From contig NZ_CP034879.1 of the NCBI RefSeq assembly GCF_005081945.1, positions 439,363 to 503,362 of the forward strand: a DNA stretch of 64,000 nucleotides, given 5' to 3'. The stretch is from Buchnera aphidicola (Brachycaudus cardui) (lineage in GTDB: Bacteria > Pseudomonadota > Gammaproteobacteria > Enterobacterales > Enterobacteriaceae). The notes beneath the pieces were generated by a model, which did not search any database, was not told the origin of the DNA, and saw only the letters and a program-made list of their open reading frames with translations. Below, in pieces: positions 51,893 to 61,659 of the stretch; position 1 is the first letter of the stretch; every line of letters starts with the position of its first letter. Both the position numbers and the translations under genes were made by a program.

Positions 51893-52536
51893 ATGAAAAA
51901 ATTACATGTAATATTTGGTGGAAATTTTGATCCTATTCATTATGGTCATATTTATTCTGCTGAAAAATTAGCACAAAAATTATCTATAAAAAAAATAATA
52001 TTATTACCAAATAATAATCCTCCACATCGAGATCAAACAAAAACATCTATAACAGATAAAATTAATATGATTAAACTTGCAATTCGTCATCATTCTTTAT
52101 TTGAAGTATCTTATCTAGAAACAGAAAGAAAACATATTTTCTTCACTATAGATACATTAAAGAAAATTAGAAAAAAAATTGGTTTTGTACAATCTTTATG
52201 TTTTATAATAGGAGAAGATAACTTTTACAAGTTTACTTTATGGAAAGATTGGAAAACAATATTATCATACAGTCACTTATTAATTTGTCCTCGAAAATAT
52301 GCAAAAAAAAAAACAATTATGCATTAAAAAAATGGATTGACTCTCATATTATAAGAGATTCTAATTTACTACATCATAAACCATTTGGATTTGTTTTTTT
52401 TTTAGATATTGATATTATCAATATCTCTTCTAGTCAAATAAGAAGAAACTATTCTTCTGGTAAAAGTTCATATGGACTGTTACCGCCAATAGTACATAAA
52501 TATATTATATCAAAAAAATTATACTATAATGTATAG
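51893..52536 (+). pseudogene. nadD: Nicotinate-nucleotide adenylyltransferase, frameshifted at an A11 run
   Basis: Makes nicotinate adenine dinucleotide for NAD synthesis; essential in E. coli. From ATG 51893 the nucleotidyltransferase core GGNFDPIHYGH (residues 8-18), PNNNPPHR and CFIIGEDNFYKF are intact. The frame ends at 52327, after CPRKYAKKK. The rest, including the ISSSQIR motif and [10 protein letters not shown], continues in another frame to 52536. One extra A at 52303-52313 joins both into 214 residues; E. coli has 213. Nothing else is damaged, so function is probably kept through slippage, or the run is miscounted. Confidence 0.88.
52303..52313 (+). repeat. A11 homopolymer, frameshift site in nadD
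   Basis: Eleven A residues; twelve restore the nadD frame as AKKKNNYALKKW. Confidence 0.9.
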
Positions 52537-52582
52537 TAGAATTATATTTACTAATTTTTTAAAAAAATATTTTAATACAATC

Positions 52583-52819
52583 ATGAAAAAAAATAATAAT
52601 ACAATATTAAATTTAATTGGACTAAGATGTCCAGAACCAATTATGGTTATTCGAAAAACACTTCGAAAAATGAAGAAAAATGAAAAAATATTAGTTGTAG
52701 CAGATGATCCATCTACAAAAAGAGATATTCCAAATTTTTGTTATTTTATGGAACATCAATTAGTCGAACATGAAATTAAAATTAAACCGTATCGTTATTT
52801 ATTAAAAAAAGGATTATAA
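52583..52819 (+). CDS. tusA: Sulfur carrier protein TusA
   Basis: Carries persulfide sulfur from IscS toward 2-thiouridine synthesis at U34 of tRNAs. From ATG 52583 it has 78 residues against 81; upstream in-frame codons to 52529 have no counterpart. The sulfur-accepting cysteine is in GLRCPEPIM, and [20 protein letters not shown] matches E. coli TusA closely. Convergent with asd. Also called SirA or YhhP. Confidence 0.94.
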   Translation: MKKNNNTILNLIGLRCPEPIMVIRKTLRKMKKNEKILVVADDPSTKRDIPNFCYFMEHQLVEHEIKIKPYRYLLKKGL

Positions 52820-52858
52820 ATTACAAAATTTAAAATTCAAATTATCAAAAAATATTGA

Positions 52859-52914
52859 ATATATACACTTAAAATTTAATATATTAAAATATATAAAAAA
52901 TATAGTGTATATAT
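52859..52914. terminator. Long stem-loop between tusA and asd
   Basis: ATATATACACT (52859-52869) pairs perfectly with AGTGTATATAT (52904-52914). The 34-base loop is AT-only and can itself fold. Placed between converging stops, it is a likely shared transcript end, though no strong U-run follows on either side. Confidence 0.45.
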
Positions 52915-52945
52915 TACTAATATAATTATTCAATTTCAAAAAATA

Positions 52946-54061
52946 TTATATATTAATTAATATATTTAACATTCTTCTTAAAGGTTCCGCAGCACCCCAT
53001 AATAATTGGTCTCCTACAGTAAAAGCAGATATATATTTCGTACCCATATTCAATTTTTTCAAACGACCTATTGGTATCTTTAATGTACCAGTTACAGCAG
53101 ATGGAGTTAATTCTGATAATGTATCTTCTACAGTATTAGGAATGATATTTACCCAATCATTATGATTAGCAATGATGTCTTCAATATTCTCTAAAGATAA
53201 ATCTTTTTTTAATTTAATGATAAATGATTGACTGTGACATCTAAGAGAACCAATTCGTACGCATGTACCATCAATTAAAAACTTATTTTTAAAACCTAAA
53301 ATCTTATTAGTTTCAGATTGACCTTTCCATTCTTCACGAGTTTGTCCATTATTCATTTCTACATCAATCCAAGGTATTAAACTACCAGCTAATGGTATAG
53401 AAAAATTTTTAATAGGAAACTCATCGCTACGAGATATTTGCGTTACTTTACGCTCAATATCTAAAATTGATAAAGATGGATTAGATAAATCTTGAGAAAT
53501 AGAATTATATAACATTCCCATTTGTTCTAATAACTCTATCATATGACGCGCACCAGCACCAGATGCTGCTTGATAGGTAGAAAAAGAAATCCATTCAATT
53601 AATTCTCTTTGAAATAAACCACCTAAAGACATAAGCATTAAACTAACTGTGCAATTGCCACCTATAAAAGTTTTAATTCCATTACTGATAGAATTTTTTA
53701 TTACACCATAATTAACTGGATCTAATATAATTGTAGAATCATTTTCCATTCTTAAAAGAGAAGCAGCATCTATCCAATAACCTTTCCAGCTATATTGTTT
53801 TAATCTTGGATATATTTCTTGAGTATAAAGACTACCTTGACACGTGATAATAATATCCATTTGTTTTAATAAATCAATATCATACGCATCTTTTAAAGTA
53901 TCAGGTAATACGTGTTTGATTATAGGAATATCTTGACCACATTGAGATGTTGAAAAAAAAATAGGACGAATGTTTAGAAAATCATTTTCTTCTTCCATAC
54001 GTTTTAACAAAACTGATCCTACCATTCCACGCCAACCAATTAATCCAACACATTTCATCAT
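52946..54061 (-). CDS. asd: Aspartate-semialdehyde dehydrogenase
   Basis: Reduces aspartyl phosphate to aspartate semialdehyde, the branch point to lysine, threonine, methionine and diaminopimelate. 371 residues against 367. [18 protein letters not shown] binds NADP; the catalytic cysteine is in [15 protein letters not shown] near residue 137, with SGAGARHM and HSQSF also typical. The second Met (54058) fits the E. coli start. Works with lysA in this window. Confidence 0.97.
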   Translation of the reverse strand: MMKCVGLIGWRGMVGSVLLKRMEEENDFLNIRPIFFSTSQCGQDIPIIKHVLPDTLKDAYDIDLLKQMDIIITCQGSLYTQEIYPRLKQYSWKGYWIDAASLLRMENDSTIILDPVNYGVIKNSISNGIKTFIGGNCTVSLMLMSLGGLFQRELIEWISFSTYQAASGAGARHMIELLEQMGMLYNSISQDLSNPSLSILDIERKVTQISRSDEFPIKNFSIPLAGSLIPWIDVEMNNGQTREEWKGQSETNKILGFKNKFLIDGTCVRIGSLRCHSQSFIIKLKKDLSLENIEDIIANHNDWVNIIPNTVEDTLSELTPSAVTGTLKIPIGRLKKLNMGTKYISAFTVGDQLLWGAAEPLRRMLNILINI

Positions 54062-54419
54062 TAATACACGGATTATTTACATTAAAAATAATTTTTTTAA
54101 TTATGATAATTAATTTATTTAAAATAAAATTTTCCGGCTCCTTAAGATAATAAGTAAAAGAATGTTAATTAAATATAAATTTAATATAAGAAAAATATAT
54201 ACTCAATATAAGATGTTAAAAAAATTTTATTAAAAATATTGAAATAGAAAACTCTATTTTAATTTTAAATATACTATAAAATTATACTTTTATATTAAAA
54301 AATATTTATATAATTGTTTTTTTATAAAATTAATAAAACATTTATTTATAGCATCTATTCAAAAAAGTTAAAACGTTTTATATAAAAATTTCTATTTTAA
54401 AAGGATATGATAAATTAAA
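54062..54419. other. 358-base gap between asd and yhgN
   Basis: Divergent promoter region for asd (minus) and yhgN (plus). It is nearly all A+T apart from CCGGCTCCTT at 54134-54143, the only GC-rich patch, which lies in the asd leader. No open frame, tRNA or riboswitch is recognisable. An AAAGGA 13 bases before the yhgN ATG may be its RBS. Confidence 0.6.
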
Positions 54420-55010
54420 ATGACTGAAATAATTTCTACTACTATATTACTGATTCTAATTATGGATCCTTTAGGAAATCTTCCAATATTTATGACAGTA
54501 TTAAAACATCTAGAAGCAAAACGACAAAGAATCATAATTATACGAGAAATGGTGATAGCGTTAATTGTTATGCTATTATTCTTGTTTGTTGGAGAAAAAA
54601 TACTTATTATTCTAAATTTAAAAACTGAAACTGTTTCTATATCTGGTGGTATTATTTTATTTTTAATTGCTATTAAAATGATTTTTCCTTCTGAAGAAAA
54701 TAATAATGGAGTTTCTTCAGATGAAGAACCCTTTTTAGTACCTTTAGCTATCCCATTAGTTGCAGGTCCATCTTTATTAGCAACATTAATGTTATTATCA
54801 CATCAATATCTACATGATATGTCTTATTTAGTTTTATCATTACTAATAGCATGGTGTTTTACCATGATAATATTATTATTATCTGGTTTATTTTTAAAAT
54901 TGTTTGGTGCTAAAGGTGTTAATGCTTTAGAACGTCTTATGGGATTAGTTTTAATCATGCTTTCAACTCAAATGTTTCTTGATGGTATTAGAGCATGGTT
55001 TAAAAATTAA
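54420..55010 (+). CDS. yhgN: MarC/UPF0056 family membrane protein YhgN
   Basis: 196 residues against about 197 in E. coli. Six hydrophobic segments make up nearly the whole protein. MDPLGNLPIFMTVL near the N-terminus and PLAIPLVAGPSLLATLM in the middle are the family hallmarks, and LMGLVLIMLSTQMFLDGIRAW the C-terminal one (quoted in part). The substrate is unknown; an exporter role for amino acids has been suggested for relatives but is unproven. It is next to asd as in E. coli. Confidence 0.92.
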   Translation: MTEIISTTILLILIMDPLGNLPIFMTVLKHLEAKRQRIIIIREMVIALIVMLLFLFVGEKILIILNLKTETVSISGGIILFLIAIKMIFPSEENNNGVSSDEEPFLVPLAIPLVAGPSLLATLMLLSHQYLHDMSYLVLSLLIAWCFTMIILLLSGLFLKLFGAKGVNALERLMGLVLIMLSTQMFLDGIRAWFKN

Positions 55011-55059
55011 AAATTTTTTATAAAAAATATATAAAATAATTTTTTAATTCACAGTAAAT

Positions 55060-55086
55060 ATTATTACTACTATTATAAGTAATAAT
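55060..55086 (+). terminator. Inverted repeat between yhgN and pgk
   Basis: ATTATTACT (55060-55068) and AGTAATAAT (55078-55086) form a perfect 9-base-pair stem with a 9-base loop, 34 bases before pgk. No U-run follows. It could be a weak terminator or chance in AT-rich DNA. Confidence 0.3.
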
Positions 55087-55119
55087 TAAAATGCATATTA
55101 CTATAAAAAAGGCATTATT

Positions 55120-56307
55120 ATGACTATTCAAAAAATGACTTCATTAAATATAACTGGAAAAACCGTTTTAATAAGAAGTGATTTAAATGTTCCTATAAAG
55201 AATGGAATCATTCAGTCTGACGCTAGAATACTAGCTGCTCTTCCAACTATTGAATTAGCAATTAAAAAAAGAGCTAAAGTCATTATAATGTCTCATTTAG
55301 GAAGACCTAAAGAAGGAATGTATACAAAAAAATATTCTTTATTTCCTATATTTGAATATTTAAAACAAAAACTACATCAAACTAATATCTATTTTTTGAA
55401 CGACTATACAAAAGATATTAAACTTGATTTAGGAGAAGTAGCTATTTTAGAAAACGTTCGTTTTAATAAAGGCGAATTAAGCAACAGTAATGAACTATCT
55501 AAAAAATATTCTGATTTGTGCGATATATTTATCATGGATGCTTTCGGTAGTGCACATAGAATGCAAGCATCTACTTATGGTGTTGGAAAATTTGTTAAAA
55601 TTGCATGTGCTGGATTACTTTTAATAAAAGAAATTAAAGAATTAAAAAAAGCATTAAAAAATCCAAAGCGTCCTATGACAGCTATCATCGGTGGATCTAA
55701 AGTATCTACTAAATTTGATATACTAAATAAATTATGTGAAATCGCAGATACTGTAATAGTAGGCGGTGGCATCGCTAATACTTTTTTAGCTATTGATTAT
55801 AAAATTGGAAAATCATTACACGAATTAGATTTCATATTTGAAGCTAAAAAATTACGTGATAAGTACAATATTATTGTACCAATCGATTCTCGTGTTGGAA
55901 GAAATTTTAATAAAACTGAAAAATCTATAATTAAATCACCTAGTAATATTAAAGAAGATGAAGAAATCATGGATTTCGGTGATAAATCTATTGAAAATGT
56001 TCTTAAAGTTATTAGAAAATCTCAAACAATTATTTGGAATGGTCCAGTCGGAGTATTTGAATTTCCATATTTTCGAAAAGGGACTGAAATAATTGCTAAA
56101 GAAATTGCAAAAAGTAATGCATTTTCAATAGCTGGAGGAGGTGATACATTATCTGTGATCGATATGTTTAATATAAAAAATGATATCTCTTATATTTCAA
56201 CTGGAGGAGGAGCATTTTTAGAATTTATAGAAGGCAAAAAACTACCTGCAATTTATATTCTAGAAGAAAACTTCAAACTGAATAATATAATTAATTATAA
56301 CTTTTAA
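55120..56307 (+). CDS. pgk: Phosphoglycerate kinase
   Basis: Transfers phosphate from 1,3-bisphosphoglycerate to ADP in glycolysis. 395 residues against 387. RSDLNVPIKNG (substrate Asp and Asn), SHLGRPKEG, LENVRFNKGE, the AIIGGSKVSTK nucleotide loop and GGGDTLS with SYISTGGGAFLEF near the end are intact. fbaA follows after 21 bases, the pgk-fbaA order of E. coli; epd is not in front. Confidence 0.98.
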   Translation: MTIQKMTSLNITGKTVLIRSDLNVPIKNGIIQSDARILAALPTIELAIKKRAKVIIMSHLGRPKEGMYTKKYSLFPIFEYLKQKLHQTNIYFLNDYTKDIKLDLGEVAILENVRFNKGELSNSNELSKKYSDLCDIFIMDAFGSAHRMQASTYGVGKFVKIACAGLLLIKEIKELKKALKNPKRPMTAIIGGSKVSTKFDILNKLCEIADTVIVGGGIANTFLAIDYKIGKSLHELDFIFEAKKLRDKYNIIVPIDSRVGRNFNKTEKSIIKSPSNIKEDEEIMDFGDKSIENVLKVIRKSQTIIWNGPVGVFEFPYFRKGTEIIAKEIAKSNAFSIAGGGDTLSVIDMFNIKNDISYISTGGGAFLEFIEGKKLPAIYILEENFKLNNIINYNF

Positions 56308-56328
56308 TCTTATCAGATAGGAAAAAAA

Positions 56329-57408
56329 TTGAACATTCTAAATATCATTAAACCTGGTGTTGTAACTGGTGATGAAGCTCGAATAATATTTGAATTTGCA
56401 AAAAAAAAGGGATTTGCAATACCAGCTGTGAATTGCATAGGAACTGACTCTATAAATGCTGTATTGGAAACTTCTGCTAGAGTACAATCTCCAGTTATCA
56501 TACAATTTTCTCATGGAGGAGCTTCTTTTATTGCGGGAGGATATCAAAAAAAATCTTTACTTGATCAAGAACAATCAATTAAAGGAGCAATATCTGGAGC
56601 TCAGCATGTACATTTAATGGCAAAATATTATAATGTTCCAGTAATACTTCATACAGATCACTGTTCAAAAGAAATATTATCATGGATTGATGGATTGTTA
56701 GAGTATGGAGAAAATTTCTATAAAAAAAATAGACGACCTCTTTTTACTTCTCATATGATTGATCTATCTAAAGAAAGCTTAGAAGAAAATATATCAACTT
56801 GTAGAAAATATTTAAAGATAATGAAAAAAATTAATATGATGTTAGAAATAGAATTAGGATGTACAGGAGGAGAAGAAGATGGGGTAGATAATACCAAGAT
56901 AGATAAAGAATTACTTTATACACAACCTAAAGATGTTAATTATGCTTATGAAAGACTAAATAAAATTAGCCATAATTTTAGTATTGCAGCCTCATTTGGT
57001 AATATACATGGTGTCTATCAACCTGGAAATGTTGATCTTCGACCTATTATTTTAAAAAATTCACAAGAATATGTAAGTATGAAACATAATCTACAAAAAA
57101 ATCCATTAAATTTAGTTTTTCATGGTGGTTCAGGTTCAAATTCACAAGAAATACAAGAATCTATAAAATATGGCATTGTTAAAATGAATATTGATACTGA
57201 TATACAATGGGCAACATGGAATGGTGTTTTAAAATTTTACAAAAAAAATAAAGAATTTTTACAGCATCAGTTAGGAAATCACAATGATAAACACAAACCA
57301 AATAAAAAATATTATGATCCAAGATCATGGATAAGAGAAGCACAAAAATCAATGTCTATTAGATTAGAGACATCATTTAAAGAATTGAACGCTTTTAATA
57401 TACTTTAA
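56329..57408 (+). CDS. fbaA: Fructose-bisphosphate aldolase, class II
   Basis: Cleaves fructose 1,6-bisphosphate to the triose phosphates using zinc. 359 residues, exactly the E. coli length when started at TTG 56329; AGGA lies eight bases upstream and no in-frame ATG is near. HTDHC (zinc ligand and catalytic Asp, near residue 108), ELGCTGGEEDGVDN, GNIHGVY and VFHGGSGS are conserved. The C-terminal NKKYYDPRSW matches. TTG initiation may limit its output relative to pgk. Confidence 0.97.
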   Translation: MNILNIIKPGVVTGDEARIIFEFAKKKGFAIPAVNCIGTDSINAVLETSARVQSPVIIQFSHGGASFIAGGYQKKSLLDQEQSIKGAISGAQHVHLMAKYYNVPVILHTDHCSKEILSWIDGLLEYGENFYKKNRRPLFTSHMIDLSKESLEENISTCRKYLKIMKKINMMLEIELGCTGGEEDGVDNTKIDKELLYTQPKDVNYAYERLNKISHNFSIAASFGNIHGVYQPGNVDLRPIILKNSQEYVSMKHNLQKNPLNLVFHGGSGSNSQEIQESIKYGIVKMNIDTDIQWATWNGVLKFYKKNKEFLQHQLGNHNDKHKPNKKYYDPRSWIREAQKSMSIRLETSFKELNAFNIL

Positions 57409-57439
57409 AAAATCTGTATAAAATATTTATTTTATATTC

Positions 57440-57465
57440 CGGGGAATAATTAACAATATTCTCCG
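57440..57465 (+). terminator. GC-rich stem-loop after fbaA
   Basis: CGGGGAATA (57440-57448) pairs with TATTCTCCG (57457-57465), nine pairs with one G-U. It begins 31 bases after the fbaA stop and is strikingly G/C-rich for this genome. A short T-rich stretch follows after four A residues. Confidence 0.5.
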
Positions 57466-57559
57466 AAAATTCTTTAACTAAATATTATACTTCATATATT
57501 GAAATATAAATCATACATTTATTAAAAAATTACTAATAATACTAATTATAGAGATAATA

Positions 57560-58402
57560 ATGGATGAATTAAACGTAGTAAATGATATTAATCATGCAGG
57601 AAACTGGTTAATACGCAATCAAGAATTACTATTTGAATACATGATCAATCTAACATCTGCAATTATTATTTTAATTGCCGGAATGTTCATATCTAAAATA
57701 ATATCAAACGGAGTTAATCAGGTATTAATTACACGTCGTATTGACGCTACTATTGCTGGTTTTCTTTCTGCATTAATGCGATATATTATTATTACTTTTA
57801 CTTTAATTGCGGCACTAGGTCGAATTGGAGTACAAACCACATCAGTTATTGCTATATTAGGAGCAGCTGGTATGGCGATAGGTTTAGCTCTTCAAGGTTC
57901 TTTATCTAACTTTGCAGCTGGTGTATTATTAGTTACTCTACGACCATTAAAAACTGGAGAATATGTTGATTTAGGTACTGTATCAGGTACAGTACTAAAT
58001 ATTCATATTTTCTATACGACATTACGTACTTTAGATGGGAAAATAGTAGTAGTTCCTAATAATAAAATTATATCTGGTAATATTATTAACTATTCAAGAG
58101 AACCTGCACGTCGTAATGAGTTTATTATAAGTGTATCATATAATAGCGATATTGATTTAGTCATTAAAATTTTAAAAACAGTAATAGAAAATGAAGATAG
58201 AGTAATTAAAGATCGAGATATTATTGTTGGTTTAAGTGAATTAGCTCCATCTTCTTTAAATTTTATAGTCCGCTGTTGGAGTAATACTAATGATTTAAAT
58301 CCAGTATACTGGGATTTGATGGCTAACTTTAAAAAAGCTTTAGATAAAAATAATATTAACATTCCTTATCCTCAAATAGATGTTCATCTTTATAAAAAAT
58401 AG
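57560..58402 (+). CDS. mscS: Small-conductance mechanosensitive channel MscS
   Basis: Opens under membrane tension to release solutes on osmotic downshock. 280 residues against 286. Three membrane helices in the first 130 residues; the pore helix contains the Gly/Ala-rich [21 protein letters not shown], given here across its core, and the cytoplasmic vestibule includes [17 protein letters not shown]. The C-terminus ends [10 protein letters not shown] at a TAG created inside a 23-base tandem duplication. Downstream of fbaA as in E. coli (yggB). Confidence 0.96.
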   Translation: MDELNVVNDINHAGNWLIRNQELLFEYMINLTSAIIILIAGMFISKIISNGVNQVLITRRIDATIAGFLSALMRYIIITFTLIAALGRIGVQTTSVIAILGAAGMAIGLALQGSLSNFAAGVLLVTLRPLKTGEYVDLGTVSGTVLNIHIFYTTLRTLDGKIVVVPNNKIISGNIINYSREPARRNEFIISVSYNSDIDLVIKILKTVIENEDRVIKDRDIIVGLSELAPSSLNFIVRCWSNTNDLNPVYWDLMANFKKALDKNNINIPYPQIDVHLYKK

Positions 58403-58421
58403 ATGTTCATCTTTATAAAAA
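58376..58421 (+). repeat. 23-base tandem duplication across the mscS stop
   Basis: Two exact copies (58376-58398 and 58399-58421) of a unit starting ATAGATGTTCATC. Because 23 is not a multiple of three, the second copy supplies the present TAG stop. With a single copy, MscS would end four codons later (IKII). Confidence 0.93.
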
Positions 58422-58494
58422 AATCAAGATAATATAAATTATATATATTTTCTTTTTTAAATTTTTTATATTTATTTCATACAAATAGGTTCGT

Positions 58495-61400
58495 ATGTTT
58501 ATCGTTTATAAATCTAATAAACTAAATACGCTATTATCAATAGCATCTAAAATTATTGAAAAAAAACCACTTGATAATATTTTTGAAAAAGAAATTTTTG
58601 TTAATGATAATGCAATATTATTTCAATATTTAAATATATTTATTGCTAATAATAACGGAATTTCTTCTAATTTAAAACTTTTTCATCCTAATGATTTTAT
58701 ATGGAAATTATTTAAATATTGTTTATGTAAAAAAAATCTAAAAAAGACATTTAAAGAATCTACTATGACCTTAAAAATCATGAAAATTTTAAATAAAAAA
58801 AAGACATTTAAACATATTAATATAACAAGTAATAAAATAAAAAAATTTAAATTTTCATTTTTAATGGCTAATATATTTAAAAAATATCTTTTTTATCGCC
58901 CTGATTGGATTAATTTGTGGGAAAAAAAACAAAATATATCAATTTTTGATAAAAGTGACGAATGGCAAATGAAATTATGGAGAGAAATGATCAAAAATGA
59001 TGATGAAAATATTCATTTATCAAGATATCATTTTTCTAATTTATTCTATTCTTTTCAAGAATCACTAAACCTAGAAGTAATTAAAAGATATCTTCCTAAT
59101 CGTTGTTTTATTATTTCTTCTTTTGCATTAACCCCTTCTTACATGCAAATTTTAAAAAAAATTAGTATCTATATAAATATTTATTTTTTATATATAACTC
59201 CATCTAAAAACAATGCGTTAAAAAATTCACTAATGAATTTATGGGGACAATATGAATTATATTATAAATTATATATGACTGATTCTAAAAAAATGAAAAT
59301 AATAAATAATTTTAAACAAAATAAAGAGAACAATTTATTAAATAACATTAAGAATGATCTATTAAAAGATAATATTTTAAAAAAAAAAGATTAATAGAAA
59401 CAACTGATCAATCGATTTCTATAAGTATTTGTTATAATAAAAAAAATGAAATTGAAATTCTACATAAAAAATTATTATTTTTTTTTAGCAATTATGCTGA
59501 TCTTAAACCTAGTGATATAGTGATCACTTCATTTTCTCTTAATGATTATATTTCATATATTCATTCAACATTTACTTCAATAACAAACAAAAAACAAATT
59601 CCTTTTTTCATTTCTACAAAATATTCTAAAAAAACAGAAGTAATATTATTAGTTTTTAATAAACTATTAAACTTATCTAATAGTCGTTTTAAAAATAAAG
59701 AAATACTAGAATTATTTGATATACCAGAAATAGCAAAGCATTTTAATATTTTAGAAGAAGAAATAGGTATTTTATATAATTGGATAGAAGAAGCAAATAT
59801 TCGATGGGCTATTGATGAAAAACACAAAAATAATTTATTATTTCCTGAAAATAAACAAAATACCTGGTTTTATGGTATTGAAAAATTAATTCTTAGTTAC
59901 GCTATGAATGATACAAAAAGTATGTGGAATAATATTTTAGCCTGTAGTTTTATTAATGGTTCTAGAGCAGATTTAATAGGAAAATTAATTATATTTATTA
60001 ATACGCTAAAAAAATGGCAAAAAAAATTGTCAAAACCGCAACATCTTATATATTGGCGTTCATTGTCTAAAGATTTAATAAATGATTTTTTCTGTAAAAA
60101 TGACCTAATAAATAGTACTATGCAAATCATTCAAAAAAATTGGATTAAAATGATAGATGACTGTTTATTATCTAATAATAATAATAAAATTTCTATTGAA
60201 ATACTAAAAAAAATATTTAACTATAAATATAATTATATTGATAATAAAACTTATTCACCAGGTGTAGTGAATTTTTGTCATCCTTCTTCTGTATGCTTTA
60301 TTCCTTTTAAAATAATATGTTTTATTGGAGCTGATGGCAAAAACATTCCTAAAAAAAATAATTTAGATAATTTTAACTTATTAAATAAATATTCATTAAT
60401 TGGTGATCCTGATTTTTATCAAAAATACTCTTATTTATTTCTGCAAAGTCTTTCTTGTGCAGAAAAATATTTTTATATAAGTTATGTTGGATATTCTATT
60501 AAAGATGATAGTAAAATATATCCTTCAGTTCTAATTAATCAATTATTAAATTATATATCATTAAATTTTTATTTAATAGGAAATAAATCTTTAAGCATAC
60601 AAGAAAATGTAAAAAAAATAACTACACATTTATGTACAACATATAAAAAAGAATATTTTTACAAAAAAAAGAATATAGATTGCTTAATAATAAAAAATTC
60701 TATAGATATATATAAAAATATAGATTCAAATAAAAAAAATAATATTGCATTTAAAAAAAATATTTTCAATTCAATCCATTTAATTGATTTAATACATTTT
60801 TGGAAAAATCCAATACGTTATTTTTGTAATCATCGTTTAAATATAAAATTTGACTTGAAAAATAAACAAATTAGTACGACAGAACCGTTCTTAGTTCACA
60901 AGTTAGATGTATTTAAAATAAAAGATACTTTATTAAATATAATGATCAAAAATGAAAATACAAAAAAAATATTTCAATATTATATTCTTTCTGGAAAGTT
61001 ACCTAATAACTACTTCAAAACAGTATTTTGGAGTAAAACGATAAAAGAAATGCAGTCAATAGCAAAATTAGTTAGTCACTATAAAATATTTACAACAGAA
61101 AAACATATCAATCTAAATATTGGAAAATATCAAATAAAAGGTATTTTACCTGAAATACAAAAAACAGGTTTACTACGTTGGAAACCTAATATCATTAATC
61201 ATAGTGATCGCATATCTTTATGGCTAGAACATTTAATTTATTCTATTATCAGTGAATCTGGAGAAAGTAAAATTATAGGAGATAAAAATCGAATATGGTC
61301 TTTTAATCCTTTAAATTCTAAAATAGCATATGATTATCTTCTAAAATATATAGAAGGATATATAATAGGTTCTAAAGAACCATTATTTTTAATAAAATCA

Positions 61401-61658
61401 GGTGCATATTGGCTTGATCAAATTTATGATATAAAAAATCATTCTATTAAAAATGATAATGATTCTAAAAAGAAAGCACATAAAAAACTATTAGAAATAT
61501 GGATAGGTAATAATTATCTTAAGGGAGAACAAGAAGATTTTTATATTAAAAATATAATTCAAAAATTAAATACAAAAAATATAAAAAAAATTTGTCAAGC
61601 AGCTAAAGTATGGTTAATTCCGTTATTAAAAAACAAAAAAAATACAAGTAAAAAATAA
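58495..61658 (+). pseudogene. recC: Exodeoxyribonuclease V subunit RecC, frameshifted at an A10 run
   Basis: RecC scans for Chi in the RecBCD helicase-nuclease. The first 298 codons (FIVYKSNKLNTLL, YRPDWINLWE, RCFIISSFALTPSYMQIL) match E. coli RecC and stop at 59394, right after ten A residues. The frame from the run onward stays open to 61658, through DQSISISICYNKKNEIEILH, SDIVITSF, IPFKIICFIGADG and GLLRWKPNIIN. One extra A restores 1054 residues (E. coli 1122). No other break is seen. The continuation has no start codon before GTG 59520, so two separate proteins are unlikely by design. Confidence 0.88.
59379..59388 (+). repeat. A10 homopolymer, frameshift site in recC
   Basis: Ten A residues; eleven restore the recC frame as ILKKKRLIETT. 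Confidence 0.9.
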
Positions 61659-61659
61659 T

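Noticed and set aside
52394..52403. T10 run inside nadD as a further frameshift.
   Set aside because: The frame on both sides is the same and both sides match NadD, so this run is in frame as it stands.
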